Assembly (NCBI GenBank): GCA_003298465.1
Contig: QNGA01000001.1
Span: 1,240,001 to 1,304,000, forward strand
Direction of reading: 5' to 3'
Source of the DNA: a halophilic archaeon
Lineage (GTDB): Archaea > Halobacteriota > Halobacteria > Halobacteriales > Haladaptataceae
Length of the DNA: 64,000 nt
This document shows positions 52,089 through 60,896 of this stretch, one piece after another (the first letter of the stretch is position 1; each line of letters begins with the position of its first letter). The notes beneath the pieces were generated by a model. It did no database searches, was not told the DNA's origin, and saw only the letters and a program-made list of their open reading frames with translations. A program made the position numbers and the translations under genes.

Positions 52089-52565
52089 ATGCACGGGAAA
52101 ACGAACCACCGACGCGGCCAGACGACGATAGATTTCCTCGTCGGCGCGAGCGTCTTCCTGCTGACCGTGGGATTCGTCTTCGCCTCGCTCTCGGGCATCT
52201 TCGCACCGTTCACGGGGACCGAGGCGTCGGACACGCTCGCGGCCGACCGGGGCGCGGCCACCCTCGTCGAGGACGCCCTCGCGCGTCCCGGGCGACCCGG
52301 CGTCCTGAACGCCACCTGCACCCGACAGTTCTTCGACGACGACCTCGCCGGCGCGTGCAGAGTCGCCGACCTGGACGAGGGGATGGGCATCGACGCCCCG
52401 GACCAGGTCAACGTCACGGTCGAGGAGGACGGCTCCGTCCGCACCCTCTCCGGGAGCGAGCTCCGTGCGGGGCCGCCGGTTCCCGACCGGGGCAGCGTCG
52501 TCGTCGCGCGACGGCTCGTCCTGCTGGACGGCGAGGAGAGCGACCTCTACGTGAGGACGTGGTAA
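52089..52565 (+). CDS. Pilin-like protein, DUF7287-type
   Basis: The 158-residue protein has a short basic N-terminus followed by 'RGQTTIDFLVGASVFLLTVG' and a hydrophobic helix, the pattern of class III (archaeal type IV pilin-like) signals with Gln/Thr/Asp in place of Glu5. The remainder is a soluble beta domain with two Cys ('NATCTRQF', 'AGACRVAD'). It begins 2 bases after the pilC stop. It is likely a minor pilin; cleavage by PibD is not certain. Confidence 0.72.
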   Translation: MHGKTNHRRGQTTIDFLVGASVFLLTVGFVFASLSGIFAPFTGTEASDTLAADRGAATLVEDALARPGRPGVLNATCTRQFFDDDLAGACRVADLDEGMGIDAPDQVNVTVEEDGSVRTLSGSELRAGPPVPDRGSVVVARRLVLLDGEESDLYVRTW

Positions 52566-52566
52566 G

Positions 52567-53154
52567 ATGGACAGGGCGATGGCACACACGCTGGAGGCGT
52601 TCATGGCCGCGCTGCTCGTGGTGAGCGGCGTCGTCTTCGCGCTCCAGGCGACGGCGGTGACGCCGCTGACCGCGAGCACGTCGAACCAGCACGTCGAGAA
52701 CCAGCAGCAGGCGACCGCCGCGGACCTGCTCGCCGCCAGCGACGCCGAGGGGAGCCTTCGGACGGCGGTGCTGTACTGGAACGCGAGCGGCGACCGCTTC
52801 GCCGGGGCGAGCGATGAGGGCTACCAGAACGGCGGGCCGCCGAACGCGTTCGGCGCGGCCCTGAACGAGACGTTCGGCAACCTGACCACCGGCGGCGGCC
52901 GGGTCGCCTACGACGTGTTCGTCGACTACCGGACGCCCGGCGGCGACACGCGCCGGCAGACGATGGTGTACATGGGGTCGCCGAGCGACAACGCGGTCGT
53001 CGCCACGCGGACGGTCGCGGTGTTCGACGGGGACGAACGCACCACACCCGGCGCGAACGGCACCGTCGCCGACGGCTTCTACGCGCCCGACGCTGCCCCG
53101 AACGCGACGCTGTACAACGTCCTGGAGGTGCACGTGGTCGTATGGAAGATGTGA
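52567..53154 (+). CDS. Pilin-like protein, DUF7288-type
   Basis: The 195-residue protein opens 'MDRAMAHTLEAFMAALLVVS', a basic/polar start then a single hydrophobic helix, again like a type IV pilin without the full prepilin box. The outer part is a beta-rich, Asn/Thr-rich domain with several N-glycosylation sequons (NAS, NET, NLT, NGT). It starts 1 base after the previous stop and overlaps the next gene by 13 bases. Confidence 0.72.
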   Translation: MDRAMAHTLEAFMAALLVVSGVVFALQATAVTPLTASTSNQHVENQQQATAADLLAASDAEGSLRTAVLYWNASGDRFAGASDEGYQNGGPPNAFGAALNETFGNLTTGGGRVAYDVFVDYRTPGGDTRRQTMVYMGSPSDNAVVATRTVAVFDGDERTTPGANGTVADGFYAPDAAPNATLYNVLEVHVVVWKM

Positions 53155-54071
53155 GAGACGCCGACAGGGGACAGCTCATCCTCGTGACGGGGCTGGCCGT
53201 CGCGGTGGTGCTCGTGTCGCTCGTCCTGCTGCTCAACACGGTCGTCTACACGGAGAACCTCGCGACCCGCGGCGCGGACGTCGGCGGCCGCGACGCCGTC
53301 GCCTTCCGGAACGACGTCGAGTCCGGCGCGGCGCGGGTCGTCGTCACGGAGAACGCGAACGACTACGCGGACGCCGGGAACGCGAGCGAGAACGTCACGG
53401 CCGGGATTCGACGGTACGCGCGGCTGCTCGAGAGCGGCTACCTCGAACGCGGGACGCTGGCGACCGTCTCGAACGTCTCGGTGACGAACGGGACGCGGCT
53501 CGTCCACGCGAACGACTCCCGGGCGTTCACGAACGCGAGCGGCGAGGCCGACTGGACGCTGGCGACGGACGTCGGCGAGCGCGAACTCCGGCGGTTCCGG
53601 GTCGCGGTCGACCGCGGGAGCCTCGCGTCCTCCTCCTCGGAGGCCTTCCGCGTCGTCGCGGACGACGGCGACGACGAGTGGCGGGCGTCCGTCTACCGGA
53701 ACGGGAGCAACGTCACGGTCGACACGAGTTCGGGCACCTGCTCGGTCGACGCCGCGTCGGCGACGGTCGACCTCACGGCGGGGACGCTCGCGAACCGAAC
53801 CTGCGGGTTCGCGTTCGCCGAGGGCGTCGACGGCGAGTACGCGGTCCGGTACGTTCGCGGCGACCGGGCGAACGGGACCTACTCGCTCGTCGTGCGGAAC
53901 GAATCCTCGGACGCGACCGTGCAGCGAGCGAACTTCACCGGCCTGACGACGGGTCGGTCGCCGTACTACGCTCGGGCCGTCTACAGCGCCACGTTCGACG
54001 TGCGCTACGAGACGCCGCGGCTGACGTACGCGACCGAGGTCCGGGTCGCCCCGGGTGAGCGCGATGAGTGA
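53142..54071 (+). CDS. Pilin-like protein, DUF7261-type
   Basis: The 309-residue protein starts 'MEDVRDADRGQLILVTGLAV' with a hydrophobic helix of about 20 residues, then a large Thr/Asn/Val-rich extracellular domain containing many NxS/T sequons and two Cys (SGTCS, NRTCG). It is the largest pilin-like member of the operon. The start overlaps the preceding gene by 13 bases and the stop overlaps the next start by 8 bases, so translation is probably coupled. Confidence 0.75.
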   Translation: MEDVRDADRGQLILVTGLAVAVVLVSLVLLLNTVVYTENLATRGADVGGRDAVAFRNDVESGAARVVVTENANDYADAGNASENVTAGIRRYARLLESGYLERGTLATVSNVSVTNGTRLVHANDSRAFTNASGEADWTLATDVGERELRRFRVAVDRGSLASSSSEAFRVVADDGDDEWRASVYRNGSNVTVDTSSGTCSVDAASATVDLTAGTLANRTCGFAFAEGVDGEYAVRYVRGDRANGTYSLVVRNESSDATVQRANFTGLTTGRSPYYARAVYSATFDVRYETPRLTYATEVRVAPGERDE

Positions 54072-54504
54072 CCGCGCCGTCTCCGTCACGGTGAACTACG
54101 CGCTCAACCTGGCCGTGGCGGCGGTCGTCCTCGCCGGCGTGCTCACCGCCACGGCCGGCGTGGTCGTCGACCACCGGGAGGGAGCCGGTCGCTCGGAACT
54201 GCGCGTCGTCGGCCAGCGCCTCGCCGCCGACATCGAAACCGCCGACCGGCTGGCGAACGCGGGCGGCGAGACCGTGGTGGTCACGTCGCCGCTCCCGGAC
54301 CGCGTCGCGGGCGTCAGCTACACCGTCGAGGTCGAGGGGTCGACGCTGGTCCTCGACGCGAACTTCCGGGACGTGTCGGTCGAGGTGCCGTACCGGACGA
54401 ACCACACCGTCGCGGCGACGACCGTCTCCGGCGGCGAACTGCGCGTCGTGCTCGCGCCCGACGCGGACGGCGACGGCCAGCGGAACCTGGAGGTGCGACG
54501 GTGA
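54064..54504 (+). CDS. Pilin-like protein, DUF7266-type
   Basis: The 146-residue protein begins 'MSDRAVSVTVNYALNLAVAA' followed by a hydrophobic helix ('VVLAGVLTATAGVVVDH') and a soluble beta-rich domain. The 'AVSVTVNYALNL' start resembles other archaeal pilin-like proteins. The ATG at 54064 is chosen over GTG at 54055, giving an 8-base overlap with the upstream gene. It ends 4 bases inside the next gene. Confidence 0.72.
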   Translation: MSDRAVSVTVNYALNLAVAAVVLAGVLTATAGVVVDHREGAGRSELRVVGQRLAADIETADRLANAGGETVVVTSPLPDRVAGVSYTVEVEGSTLVLDANFRDVSVEVPYRTNHTVAATTVSGGELRVVLAPDADGDGQRNLEVRR

Positions 54505-55262
54505 GCCGTTCCGCGAACGAAGACCGGGCGGCCACCGAGACGCTGGGATTCGTGTTCGCGTTCGTCCTCGTGACCGCGACGGTCGGCGTGGTGTACGCCG
54601 CGGGCGTCGGCGGCCTGCACGACGCACAGCAGTTCGAGCAGGTGAACAACGCCCAGCGGGGCTTCGACGTGTTCGCGGAGAACGTCGAGGACGTGCGCCG
54701 CGAGGGCGCGCCGAGTCGCGCGACCGAACTCCGCCTCGGCGGCGCGACCCTGGGCTACGGCGACCCCGTCACCGTCAGGGTGCGGGCGAACGACAGCGAC
54801 ACCGCCGCGAACGAGACGTTCGTGAGGCATCCAGAGCCGGTGGTCTACTCCGGCGTCGAGGACAGCGAGGTCGTCTACGTCGGCGGCGCGGTGTTCCGCA
54901 CGGACGGCGACCGCAGCGTGATGGTACGGGACCCCGGCTACCTGTTCGGCCCCCGGCGGACGGCCGTCCCGTTCCTCGTCACCTACCCGCGCGGCGGGAG
55001 CGACGGGGTCAGCGGCGACTCCACGGTGCTGATCGTCGCCCACCGACAGTCGACCGGGTTCGCCCGCTTCCGCGCCAGTCCGGGTGCCGACGTCGAGATG
55101 AACGTCACCGTCGAATCGCCCCGGGCCGAGGCGTGGCGGCGCTACTTCGAGCGGAAGGGCCTGAACGTGACCCGCGCGAACGGCACCGTCGTCAGCGCCG
55201 AGTACGTGACGAAGCGGGTCTACGTCCCCGAGACCGTCGTCGAGTTCGAACTCCAGCGGTAG
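54501..55262 (+). CDS. Pilin-like protein, DUF7289-type
   Basis: The 253-residue protein starts from GTG and has 'SRSANEDRAATETLGFVFAF' then a hydrophobic helix ('VLVTATVGVVYAAGV'), the most canonical pilin-like N-terminus in the operon: a basic leader, then Glu shortly before the helix ('AATETLGF'). The outer domain is beta-rich with Asn-linked glycosylation sites and no Cys. It is the last gene of the cluster. No prepilin peptidase or usher-like gene follows. Confidence 0.75.
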   Translation: MSRSANEDRAATETLGFVFAFVLVTATVGVVYAAGVGGLHDAQQFEQVNNAQRGFDVFAENVEDVRREGAPSRATELRLGGATLGYGDPVTVRVRANDSDTAANETFVRHPEPVVYSGVEDSEVVYVGGAVFRTDGDRSVMVRDPGYLFGPRRTAVPFLVTYPRGGSDGVSGDSTVLIVAHRQSTGFARFRASPGADVEMNVTVESPRAEAWRRYFERKGLNVTRANGTVVSAEYVTKRVYVPETVVEFELQR

Positions 55263-55331
55263 CCCGTCGACGCGGTCGGTCCCGCCCGTATCGACGGGCC
55301 GTCCGGAGGCGAGGAAAGCGGCGTCGCGCGG

Positions 55332-55655
55332 CTAGTCGAGTTCGTCCAACTGGACCGTCTCGTCGACGACGAGCGTCAGTCCCTCGTCCACGTTCACGAA
55401 CTCCGCGGCGTCCTCCTGGACGCGTCGGCCGACGTCCGAATCGAACGCCGCCTTCATGTCCGCGGTGGAGTCGAAGTACAGTTCCAGCAGGCCGTCGTAG
55501 CCCGCCTTCTCGGGGTCGTTCGGCACCGAGGTGACGTACTTCCGGAGTCCGGGGAGGTCTTTCGCGAGTTCGGAGTGCTCGCCGAGCCAGTAGTCGACGA
55601 ACTCCTCGTGGCTCGTGCCGTCCTTGCGCACCAGCAGGTCGACCATCTTTATCAT
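55332..55655 (-). CDS. EthD-family protein
   Basis: The 107-residue protein is a dimeric alpha/beta ferredoxin-like barrel of the EthD/DUF1330-like group. The sequence 'MIKMVDLLVRKDGTSHEEFV', 'YWLGEHSELAKDLPGLRKYV' and 'GYDGLLELYFDS' are the normal EthD signatures (with the His-Pro-like HS). These proteins often accompany cytochrome P450 or degrade small aromatics. Here it stands alone, after the pilus operon on the opposite strand, so no role is assigned. Confidence 0.88.
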   Translation of the reverse strand: MIKMVDLLVRKDGTSHEEFVDYWLGEHSELAKDLPGLRKYVTSVPNDPEKAGYDGLLELYFDSTADMKAAFDSDVGRRVQEDAAEFVNVDEGLTLVVDETVQLDELD

Positions 55656-55699
55656 GGCGTTCGAACGCGCGACCCCGGGGAACTTCGCCCTGTCGATAG

Positions 55700-56302
55700 C
55701 TACCGTCCGAACTCGCCCGTGAACTGCTCGGTTCCGAGCGCGAGGGCCTCCAGTTCGTCTAACAGCGGGTTCCGCGACGCACCGGCACCGATCCGGGGTC
55801 GCCGTTCGAGCACGTAGAGGGTGAACCGGTAGGTGTGCGGGTCGCTCCCCTTCGGCGGGCAGGGACCGCGGTAGCCTATCTCGCCGAAGTCGTTCTCGCC
55901 CTGCTTCGCGCCGCCCAGGTCCTCCACCGTCTCGGTCGTCGGGACGTCCTTCGGAATCGTCGCCGTGTCCGGCGGGACGTCCCAGAGCAGCCAGTGGGTG
56001 AAGACGCCGGAGGGGGCGTCGGGGTCGTCGACGACGACGGCCAGCGACTCCGCCTCCCCCGTCACGCCCCCGATTTCGAGCCGCGGCGAGCGGTTCGCGC
56101 CCGCACAGGTGTACTCCTTCGGAATCGCTCCGCCGTCCTCGAACGCCGGCGTGCCGAACCGCGTCGAACGTGACGTCGTGGTCGCGGTCCCCGGCGGTTC
56201 GTCTGCCTCCCCGCCGAACTCCTCGGTGCACCCGGCCATCGTCGTCGCTCCGCCGGACGCGAGCGCTATCGCCGCCCGGACGAACCCCCGTCTCCCGAGC
56301 AT
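55700..56302 (-). CDS. PEBP/YbhB-family lipoprotein
   Basis: The 200-residue protein starts with a Tat-type signal ('MLGRRGFVRAAIALASGG') and a lipobox ending MAGC (about residue 24). The mature domain is a Raf-kinase-inhibitor-like PEBP (YbhB/YbcL) fold: 'LAVVVDDPDAPSGVFTHWLL' with the DPDAP and GxxxHWLxW motifs and 'GYRGPCPPKGSDPHTYRFTL'. It lies outside the cell on the membrane. Function of prokaryotic PEBP proteins is poorly defined. Confidence 0.9.
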   Translation of the reverse strand: MLGRRGFVRAAIALASGGATTMAGCTEEFGGEADEPPGTATTTSRSTRFGTPAFEDGGAIPKEYTCAGANRSPRLEIGGVTGEAESLAVVVDDPDAPSGVFTHWLLWDVPPDTATIPKDVPTTETVEDLGGAKQGENDFGEIGYRGPCPPKGSDPHTYRFTLYVLERRPRIGAGASRNPLLDELEALALGTEQFTGEFGR

Positions 56303-56456
56303 CCCCGGGAATACGGACCGAGCGCCCTTAGAGGTTACAGCCCCGCCGGCCGAGCGTCCCCGCGCGACAGAAAGTGGACCGGGCGGACGACGGCCGGCCC
56401 GAAGCGAGCGTCGCGGTTCGCCCACCGTTAAACCCTCGCGGCACGTCGCCCCGGAC

Positions 56457-57314
56457 ATGCCACGACGAAGCGTGCTGTTCACGCCGGGCGACCGCCCGGA
56501 GATGCTGCGGAAGGCACCGGACGCGGGCGCGGACGTCGTCGTCTTCGACCTCGAAGACGCCGTCGCGCCCGGACGGAAGGCGGAGGCTCGCGAGGCGGTG
56601 CGGGCGGTGCTTTCGGACCCGGAGTTCGACCCCGATTGTGAGGTCTGCCTGCGGGTCAACCCGACCGGGGTCGCTGCCGACGACGACCTCCGCGGAGTCG
56701 CCGTCGCCGACGCGGCCGCGACGCTGGACGCGGTGATGCTGCCGAAGACCGCCTCGGCCGACGACGTGACGACGCTGGCGCGCCTGCTCGACGAGCACGA
56801 CTGCGAGGTGCCCGTGCTCGCGCTGGTCGAGACCGCGGCGGGCGTCCTGAACGCCGCCGACGTCGCGGCGGTCGACGTGACCGACGCGCTCGTGTTCGGC
56901 GCGGAGGACCTCTCGGCGGACGTCGGGGCGACCCGAACCCGCGAGGGAACCGAGGTCCTGTACGCCCGCGAGCACGTCGTGTTGGCCGCCAGCGCGGCCG
57001 GCGTGGACGCCATCGACACGGTGTACACCGACATCGAGGACGCGGACGGCCTCCGCGAGGAGACGGCGTTCGCCGTCGAACTCGGCTACGACGGCAAGAT
57101 GGCCATCCATCCCGCGCAGGTCGACCCGATCAACGAGGCGTTCACGCCGTCCGCGGAGCGCGTCGAGTGGGCCGAGCGGGTGCTGGAAGCGAAGGCGGCG
57201 GCGGACGCCGAGGACCGGGGAGTCTTCCGGGTCGACGGCGAGATGATAGACGCGCCGCTGGTCGCGCAGGCGGAACGGATACTGGAGTACGCTCGCGCCG
57301 CCGACGAGCGGTAG
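56457..57314 (+). CDS. HpcH/HpaI-CitE family lyase
   Basis: The 285-residue protein is a CitE-like aldolase/lyase that acts on CoA thioesters such as malyl- or citramalyl-CoA. Visible family motifs are 'MPRRSVLFTPGDRPEMLRKA' at the start, 'VVVFDLEDAVAPGRKAEARE' (Mg-binding Asp/Glu), 'LRVNPTG', 'VLALVETAAGV' (catalytic Glu), 'GAEDLSADVG' and 'KMAIHPAQVDPINEAF'. It could be a malyl-CoA or citramalyl-CoA lyase. The stop is directly adjacent to the end of the convergent gdh gene. Confidence 0.9.
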   Translation: MPRRSVLFTPGDRPEMLRKAPDAGADVVVFDLEDAVAPGRKAEAREAVRAVLSDPEFDPDCEVCLRVNPTGVAADDDLRGVAVADAAATLDAVMLPKTASADDVTTLARLLDEHDCEVPVLALVETAAGVLNAADVAAVDVTDALVFGAEDLSADVGATRTREGTEVLYAREHVVLAASAAGVDAIDTVYTDIEDADGLREETAFAVELGYDGKMAIHPAQVDPINEAFTPSAERVEWAERVLEAKAAADAEDRGVFRVDGEMIDAPLVAQAERILEYARAADER

Positions 57315-58616
57315 CTACGGCCAGAGGCCGCGGGTGCTCTTCGCCTCCGCGATGCGGGACAGCGCGACGATGTAGGCGGCGTCGCGCCAGCTCACGTCGC
57401 GCGCCTCGACCTCCGCGCGAACGTCGTTCCACGCGGACAGCATGTGGGATTCGAGTTCGTCGTTGACGCGTTCGAGCGACCACTGGCGGCGGTTGATATC
57501 CTGTAGCCACTCGAAGTACGAGACGGTGACGCCGCCCGCGTTCGCCAGGATGTCCGGGACGACCTGGACGCCCCGCTCCTGGAGGATGGAGTCGGCGGTG
57601 AACGTGGTCGGGCCGTTCGCGCCCTCGACCACGACGTCGGCCTCGACGTCGGCCGCGTTGTCGGCCGTGATGACGTTACCGACGGCGGCGGGCACGAGCA
57701 CGTCGACGTCGAGTTCGAGAATCTTCTCGTTCGAGAGTTTCTGCGGGGCGTCGTGGGTCATCACCGCTTCGGGCTCCTCCTCGTGCGACGGGACGGAGTG
57801 GGTGTCGAGCCCGCCGGGGTCGTAGATAGCGCCGTTGACGTCGCTGACGGCGACGACGTTCGCGCCCCAGTCGTCGAGCAGGCGGGCGGCGTTCGCGCCG
57901 ACGCTGCCGAACCCCTGGACCGCGACCGTCGTCTCCGCCAGGTCGTAGTCGTAGTAGTCGGCCGCCTCGCGGGCGATGATGGCGACGCTCCGACCGGGCG
58001 CTTCGTCGCGTCCCTCGCTGCCGCCGACGACGGGCGGCTTGCCGGTGACCACGCCCGGAATCGTCTCGCCCTCCTGCATCGAGTAGGCGTCCATGAACCA
58101 CGCCATCGTCTGGGCGTCGGTGCCCATGTCCGGCGCGGGGATGTCCTTCTTCGGACCGATGAACGGTCGAAGCTCCTCCGCGAACCGCCGCGTGAGCTTC
58201 TCCTTCTCGTCGCCACTCAGGCTCTTGGGGTCGACGACGACGCCGCCCTTCCCGCCGCCGAACGGCAGGTCCATCACGGCGCACTTCCAGGTCATCCACA
58301 TCGAGAGACCGACGCACTCCTCCTCGCTCACGTGCGGGTGGAAGCGCAGGCCGCCCTTGTACGGACCGCGCACGTCGTCGTGCTGGGCGCGGTAGCCGGT
58401 GAAGACCTCGACGGACCCGTCGTCGCGCTCCAGCGGAACCGCGACCCGGTGGACCTTCGTCGGGTGTTTCAGCCGCTCGATGACGCCGGAATCGACGTCG
58501 AGGTGGGCCGCCGCGTGTTCGAGCTGTCGGCGCGCGGTTTCGAGCGCGGACTCCGGCTCTTCCGTTTTCTCGTCGCTCTCCTTCGGCTCCGTGTTTTCGA
58601 CTGTTCCTGAAGACAT
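57315..58616 (-). CDS. gdhB: Glutamate dehydrogenase, first paralogue
   Basis: This enzyme interconverts 2-oxoglutarate plus ammonia and glutamate. The 433-residue protein has '[17 protein letters not shown]', the catalytic lysine region '[14 protein letters not shown]', '[19 protein letters not shown]', '[10 protein letters not shown]' (NAD(P) loop) and '[18 protein letters not shown]'. Its N-terminus has a charged, Glu/Ser-rich extension of about 25 residues that the second paralogue lacks. Whether it uses NAD or NADP is not clear. It is divergent from the other gdh copy, with a 327-base shared promoter region. The symbol is only by analogy with haloarchaeal GdhB. Confidence 0.93.
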   Translation of the reverse strand: MSSGTVENTEPKESDEKTEEPESALETARRQLEHAAAHLDVDSGVIERLKHPTKVHRVAVPLERDDGSVEVFTGYRAQHDDVRGPYKGGLRFHPHVSEEECVGLSMWMTWKCAVMDLPFGGGKGGVVVDPKSLSGDEKEKLTRRFAEELRPFIGPKKDIPAPDMGTDAQTMAWFMDAYSMQEGETIPGVVTGKPPVVGGSEGRDEAPGRSVAIIAREAADYYDYDLAETTVAVQGFGSVGANAARLLDDWGANVVAVSDVNGAIYDPGGLDTHSVPSHEEEPEAVMTHDAPQKLSNEKILELDVDVLVPAAVGNVITADNAADVEADVVVEGANGPTTFTADSILQERGVQVVPDILANAGGVTVSYFEWLQDINRRQWSLERVNDELESHMLSAWNDVRAEVEARDVSWRDAAYIVALSRIAEAKSTRGLWP

Positions 58617-58943
58617 GGTGGCGTGTGGTGTCGCTATCCCCAGATGCGCGGGGCGGCGCGGCGCGAGTCACCGACCCGACTGGCCGGCGCGTGAGGGTCG
58701 AACTGCTCCCCCACCGAACCCGCGTCGGCGTCTCGCTGCATCGTGTGTGGGGGTCCGCGCACGAGCATAAAATATTAATGATATGGACGAGAATAAGGGC
58801 CTTATACACAATTATACGTCGAGCGCGGCGTGGGGAAGAAGGGGAAGGAACACCAGCCCCAGGGACCTGCCGATTCTCTCCTAACGCCGAGAAAAATACC
58901 CTTATCCAGTAAGTTTACGGCCGTCGCCCGATTCCTTCGGACC
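58617..58943. promoter_or_regulatory. Divergent promoter region between the two gdh genes
   Basis: No gene is seen. AT-rich blocks lie at 58767-58779 (ataaaatattaat), 58805-58820 and 58892-58905 (aaaaatacccttat). A dyad ATAAGG-G-CCTTAT sits at 58793-58805. The last block is about 40-50 bases before the ATG at 58944; the first is about 150 bases from the ATG at 58616, which suggests a long leader there or a missed promoter. The layout allows joint regulation of both genes. Confidence 0.5.
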
Positions 58944-60200
58944 ATGGCGGAGCAAGCGAACCCATTCGAAAGCCTACAGGAGCAGATAGACGACGCGTCG
59001 GAGTACGTCGACGCCGACGCCGATGTACTCGAACGGCTCAAGCGTCCGGAGCGGGTGCTGGAGACGAACCTCTCGGTCGAGATGGACGACGGGTCCGTCG
59101 AGGTGTTCAAGGCCTTCCGTTCGCAGTTCAACGGCGACCGCGGCCCGTACAAGGGCGGTATCCGCTACCATCCGGGGGTCAACCGCGACGAGGTGAAGGC
59201 GCTCTCGGGGTGGATGGTGTACAAGTGCGCGGTCGTCGGCATCCCCTACGGCGGCGGCAAGGGCGGCATCGTCATCGACCCCGACGACTACAGCGAGAAC
59301 GAACTGGAGCGTATCACCCGGTCGTTCGCCAAAGAGCTGCGGCCGTTCATCGGCGTAGACCGGGACGTCCCAGCGCCCGACGTGAACACCGGCCAGCGGG
59401 AGATGAACTGGATCAAAGACACCTACGAGACGCTGGAGAACACGACCGCACCCGGCGTCATCACGGGGAAGGCGATCGAGTCCGGCGGGAGCGCGGGTCG
59501 CGTCGAGGCGACCGGCCGCTCGACGGTGATAACCGCCCGCGAGGCGTTCGACTACCTGGGCGAGGAGATAGACGGCGCGTCGGTCGCGGTCCAGGGCTAC
59601 GGGAACGCCGGCTGGATAGCGGCCAAGCTCATCGACGAACTCGGCGCGAACGTCGTCGCCGTCTCGGACTCCAGCGGCGCCATCTACCGCGACGACGGCT
59701 TCGACCCCCGGGACGTGAAAGACCACAAGAACGAGACCGGCAGCGTCGCCGGCTACCACGGTGCGGACGAGGAGCTGAGCAACGAGGACCTGCTCACGCT
59801 TGACGTCGACCTGCTCGTACCGGCCGCCCTGGAGAACGCCATCGACGGCGACCTCGCGAAGGACGTGGACGCCGACGTCATCGTCGAGGCCGCGAACGGC
59901 CCGCTCACGCCAGAGGCCGACGACGTGCTCGCCGAGTCGGACACGTACGTCTTCCCGGACATCCTGGCGAACGCGGGCGGCGTCACCGTCTCGTACTTCG
60001 AGTGGGTCCAGAACCGCCAGCGCTTCTACTGGTCCGAGGAACGCGTCAACGAGGAACTCGAGGGCATCATCACCACCGCCTTCGACGACCTCACGGACGC
60101 CTACGAGGAGAACGACCTGCCGAACTTCCGCACGGCGGCGTACGTCGTGGCCATCGAGCGCGTCCTCGACTCCTACGAGGAGTCCGGCAACTGGCCCTGA
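58944..60200 (+). CDS. gdhA: Glutamate dehydrogenase, second paralogue
   Basis: The 418-residue protein is a paralogue of the divergent gene, with the same core: '[20 protein letters not shown]', '[17 protein letters not shown]', '[20 protein letters not shown]', '[10 protein letters not shown]' and '[18 protein letters not shown]'. The GYGNAG loop differs from GFGSVG in the other copy, which may reflect another cofactor preference. The start at 58944 (MAEQAN) fits haloarchaeal GDH. Two opposed GDHs would let the cell separate ammonia assimilation from glutamate breakdown. Confidence 0.94.
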   Translation: MAEQANPFESLQEQIDDASEYVDADADVLERLKRPERVLETNLSVEMDDGSVEVFKAFRSQFNGDRGPYKGGIRYHPGVNRDEVKALSGWMVYKCAVVGIPYGGGKGGIVIDPDDYSENELERITRSFAKELRPFIGVDRDVPAPDVNTGQREMNWIKDTYETLENTTAPGVITGKAIESGGSAGRVEATGRSTVITAREAFDYLGEEIDGASVAVQGYGNAGWIAAKLIDELGANVVAVSDSSGAIYRDDGFDPRDVKDHKNETGSVAGYHGADEELSNEDLLTLDVDLLVPAALENAIDGDLAKDVDADVIVEAANGPLTPEADDVLAESDTYVFPDILANAGGVTVSYFEWVQNRQRFYWSEERVNEELEGIITTAFDDLTDAYEENDLPNFRTAAYVVAIERVLDSYEESGNWP

Positions 60201-60335
60201 GCGGTCGGCGACAGCACCCTCGGTTTCGGCGCGCTCGACGCGTCACCCGCCGGTTCCGCTCGCGCGAACGGCGTCTCCACCCCCGGCGGAACCAGCATAC
60301 GCAACGACAGGGCTTTTCTTTTACTTCTGCGTACG

Positions 60336-60881
60336 ATGACCGTGACCAGTGAGGACGTACTCGACGCGTTCCGAGAAGCCGACGATCCGGTCCTGACGAC
60401 GCCCGAAGTCAGCGACGTCACGCCGGGTCGGCGGGTATCGTCACGACTCGAGGAACTCGCAGAATCCGGCATCCTGGCGCGCAAAACGGTCGGGGACGGC
60501 GAAACGGTGTGGTGGTTGCCGGGGCACACGGAGACGTCGGCCAACACCGACCCGGGCGTCCACGACGGCGACCAGCAGAACGCCGAGGATGGACTCCCGC
60601 GACCCGTCGAGACCGCGATTCAGGGTCTCGACCTGCCCGACGAGGACACGGAGGCGTGTCGAACGGACGTGTACGCCGCCTGCCTGTCGGTGTACCGCGA
60701 CGGGCCGGTGAGTACCGACGACCTCCGCGGGGAACTCGACGAACCGGCCCGCTGGGAGGAGTGCGTGCACTCTGCGCTCGAGGAACTACCGTTCGTCCAC
60801 CGCGACGGGGGTAGCTGGCGGTTCGAGGCCGAGACGGCGGCCGACTGGTCGAACGGCGAACCGGACGAGGGGTCGGCGTAA
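60336..60881 (+). CDS. Winged-helix protein of unknown role
   Basis: The 181-residue acidic protein opens with a helix-turn-helix ('EDVLDAFREADDPVLTTPEV', 'VSSRLEELAESGILARKTVG') and has 'VWWLPGH' as a wing. A linker of about 30 residues leads to a second helical region with 'TDVYAACLSVYRDGPVSTDD', another wHTH-like unit ('LRGELDEPARWEECVHSAL'). It is probably a DNA-binding regulator. It is preceded by a T-rich promoter-like stretch near 60310-60325. It is convergent with the hydrolase. Confidence 0.65.
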   Translation: MTVTSEDVLDAFREADDPVLTTPEVSDVTPGRRVSSRLEELAESGILARKTVGDGETVWWLPGHTETSANTDPGVHDGDQQNAEDGLPRPVETAIQGLDLPDEDTEACRTDVYAACLSVYRDGPVSTDDLRGELDEPARWEECVHSALEELPFVHRDGGSWRFEAETAADWSNGEPDEGSA

Positions 60882-60896
60882 GAGTTCGGGGGGCGC

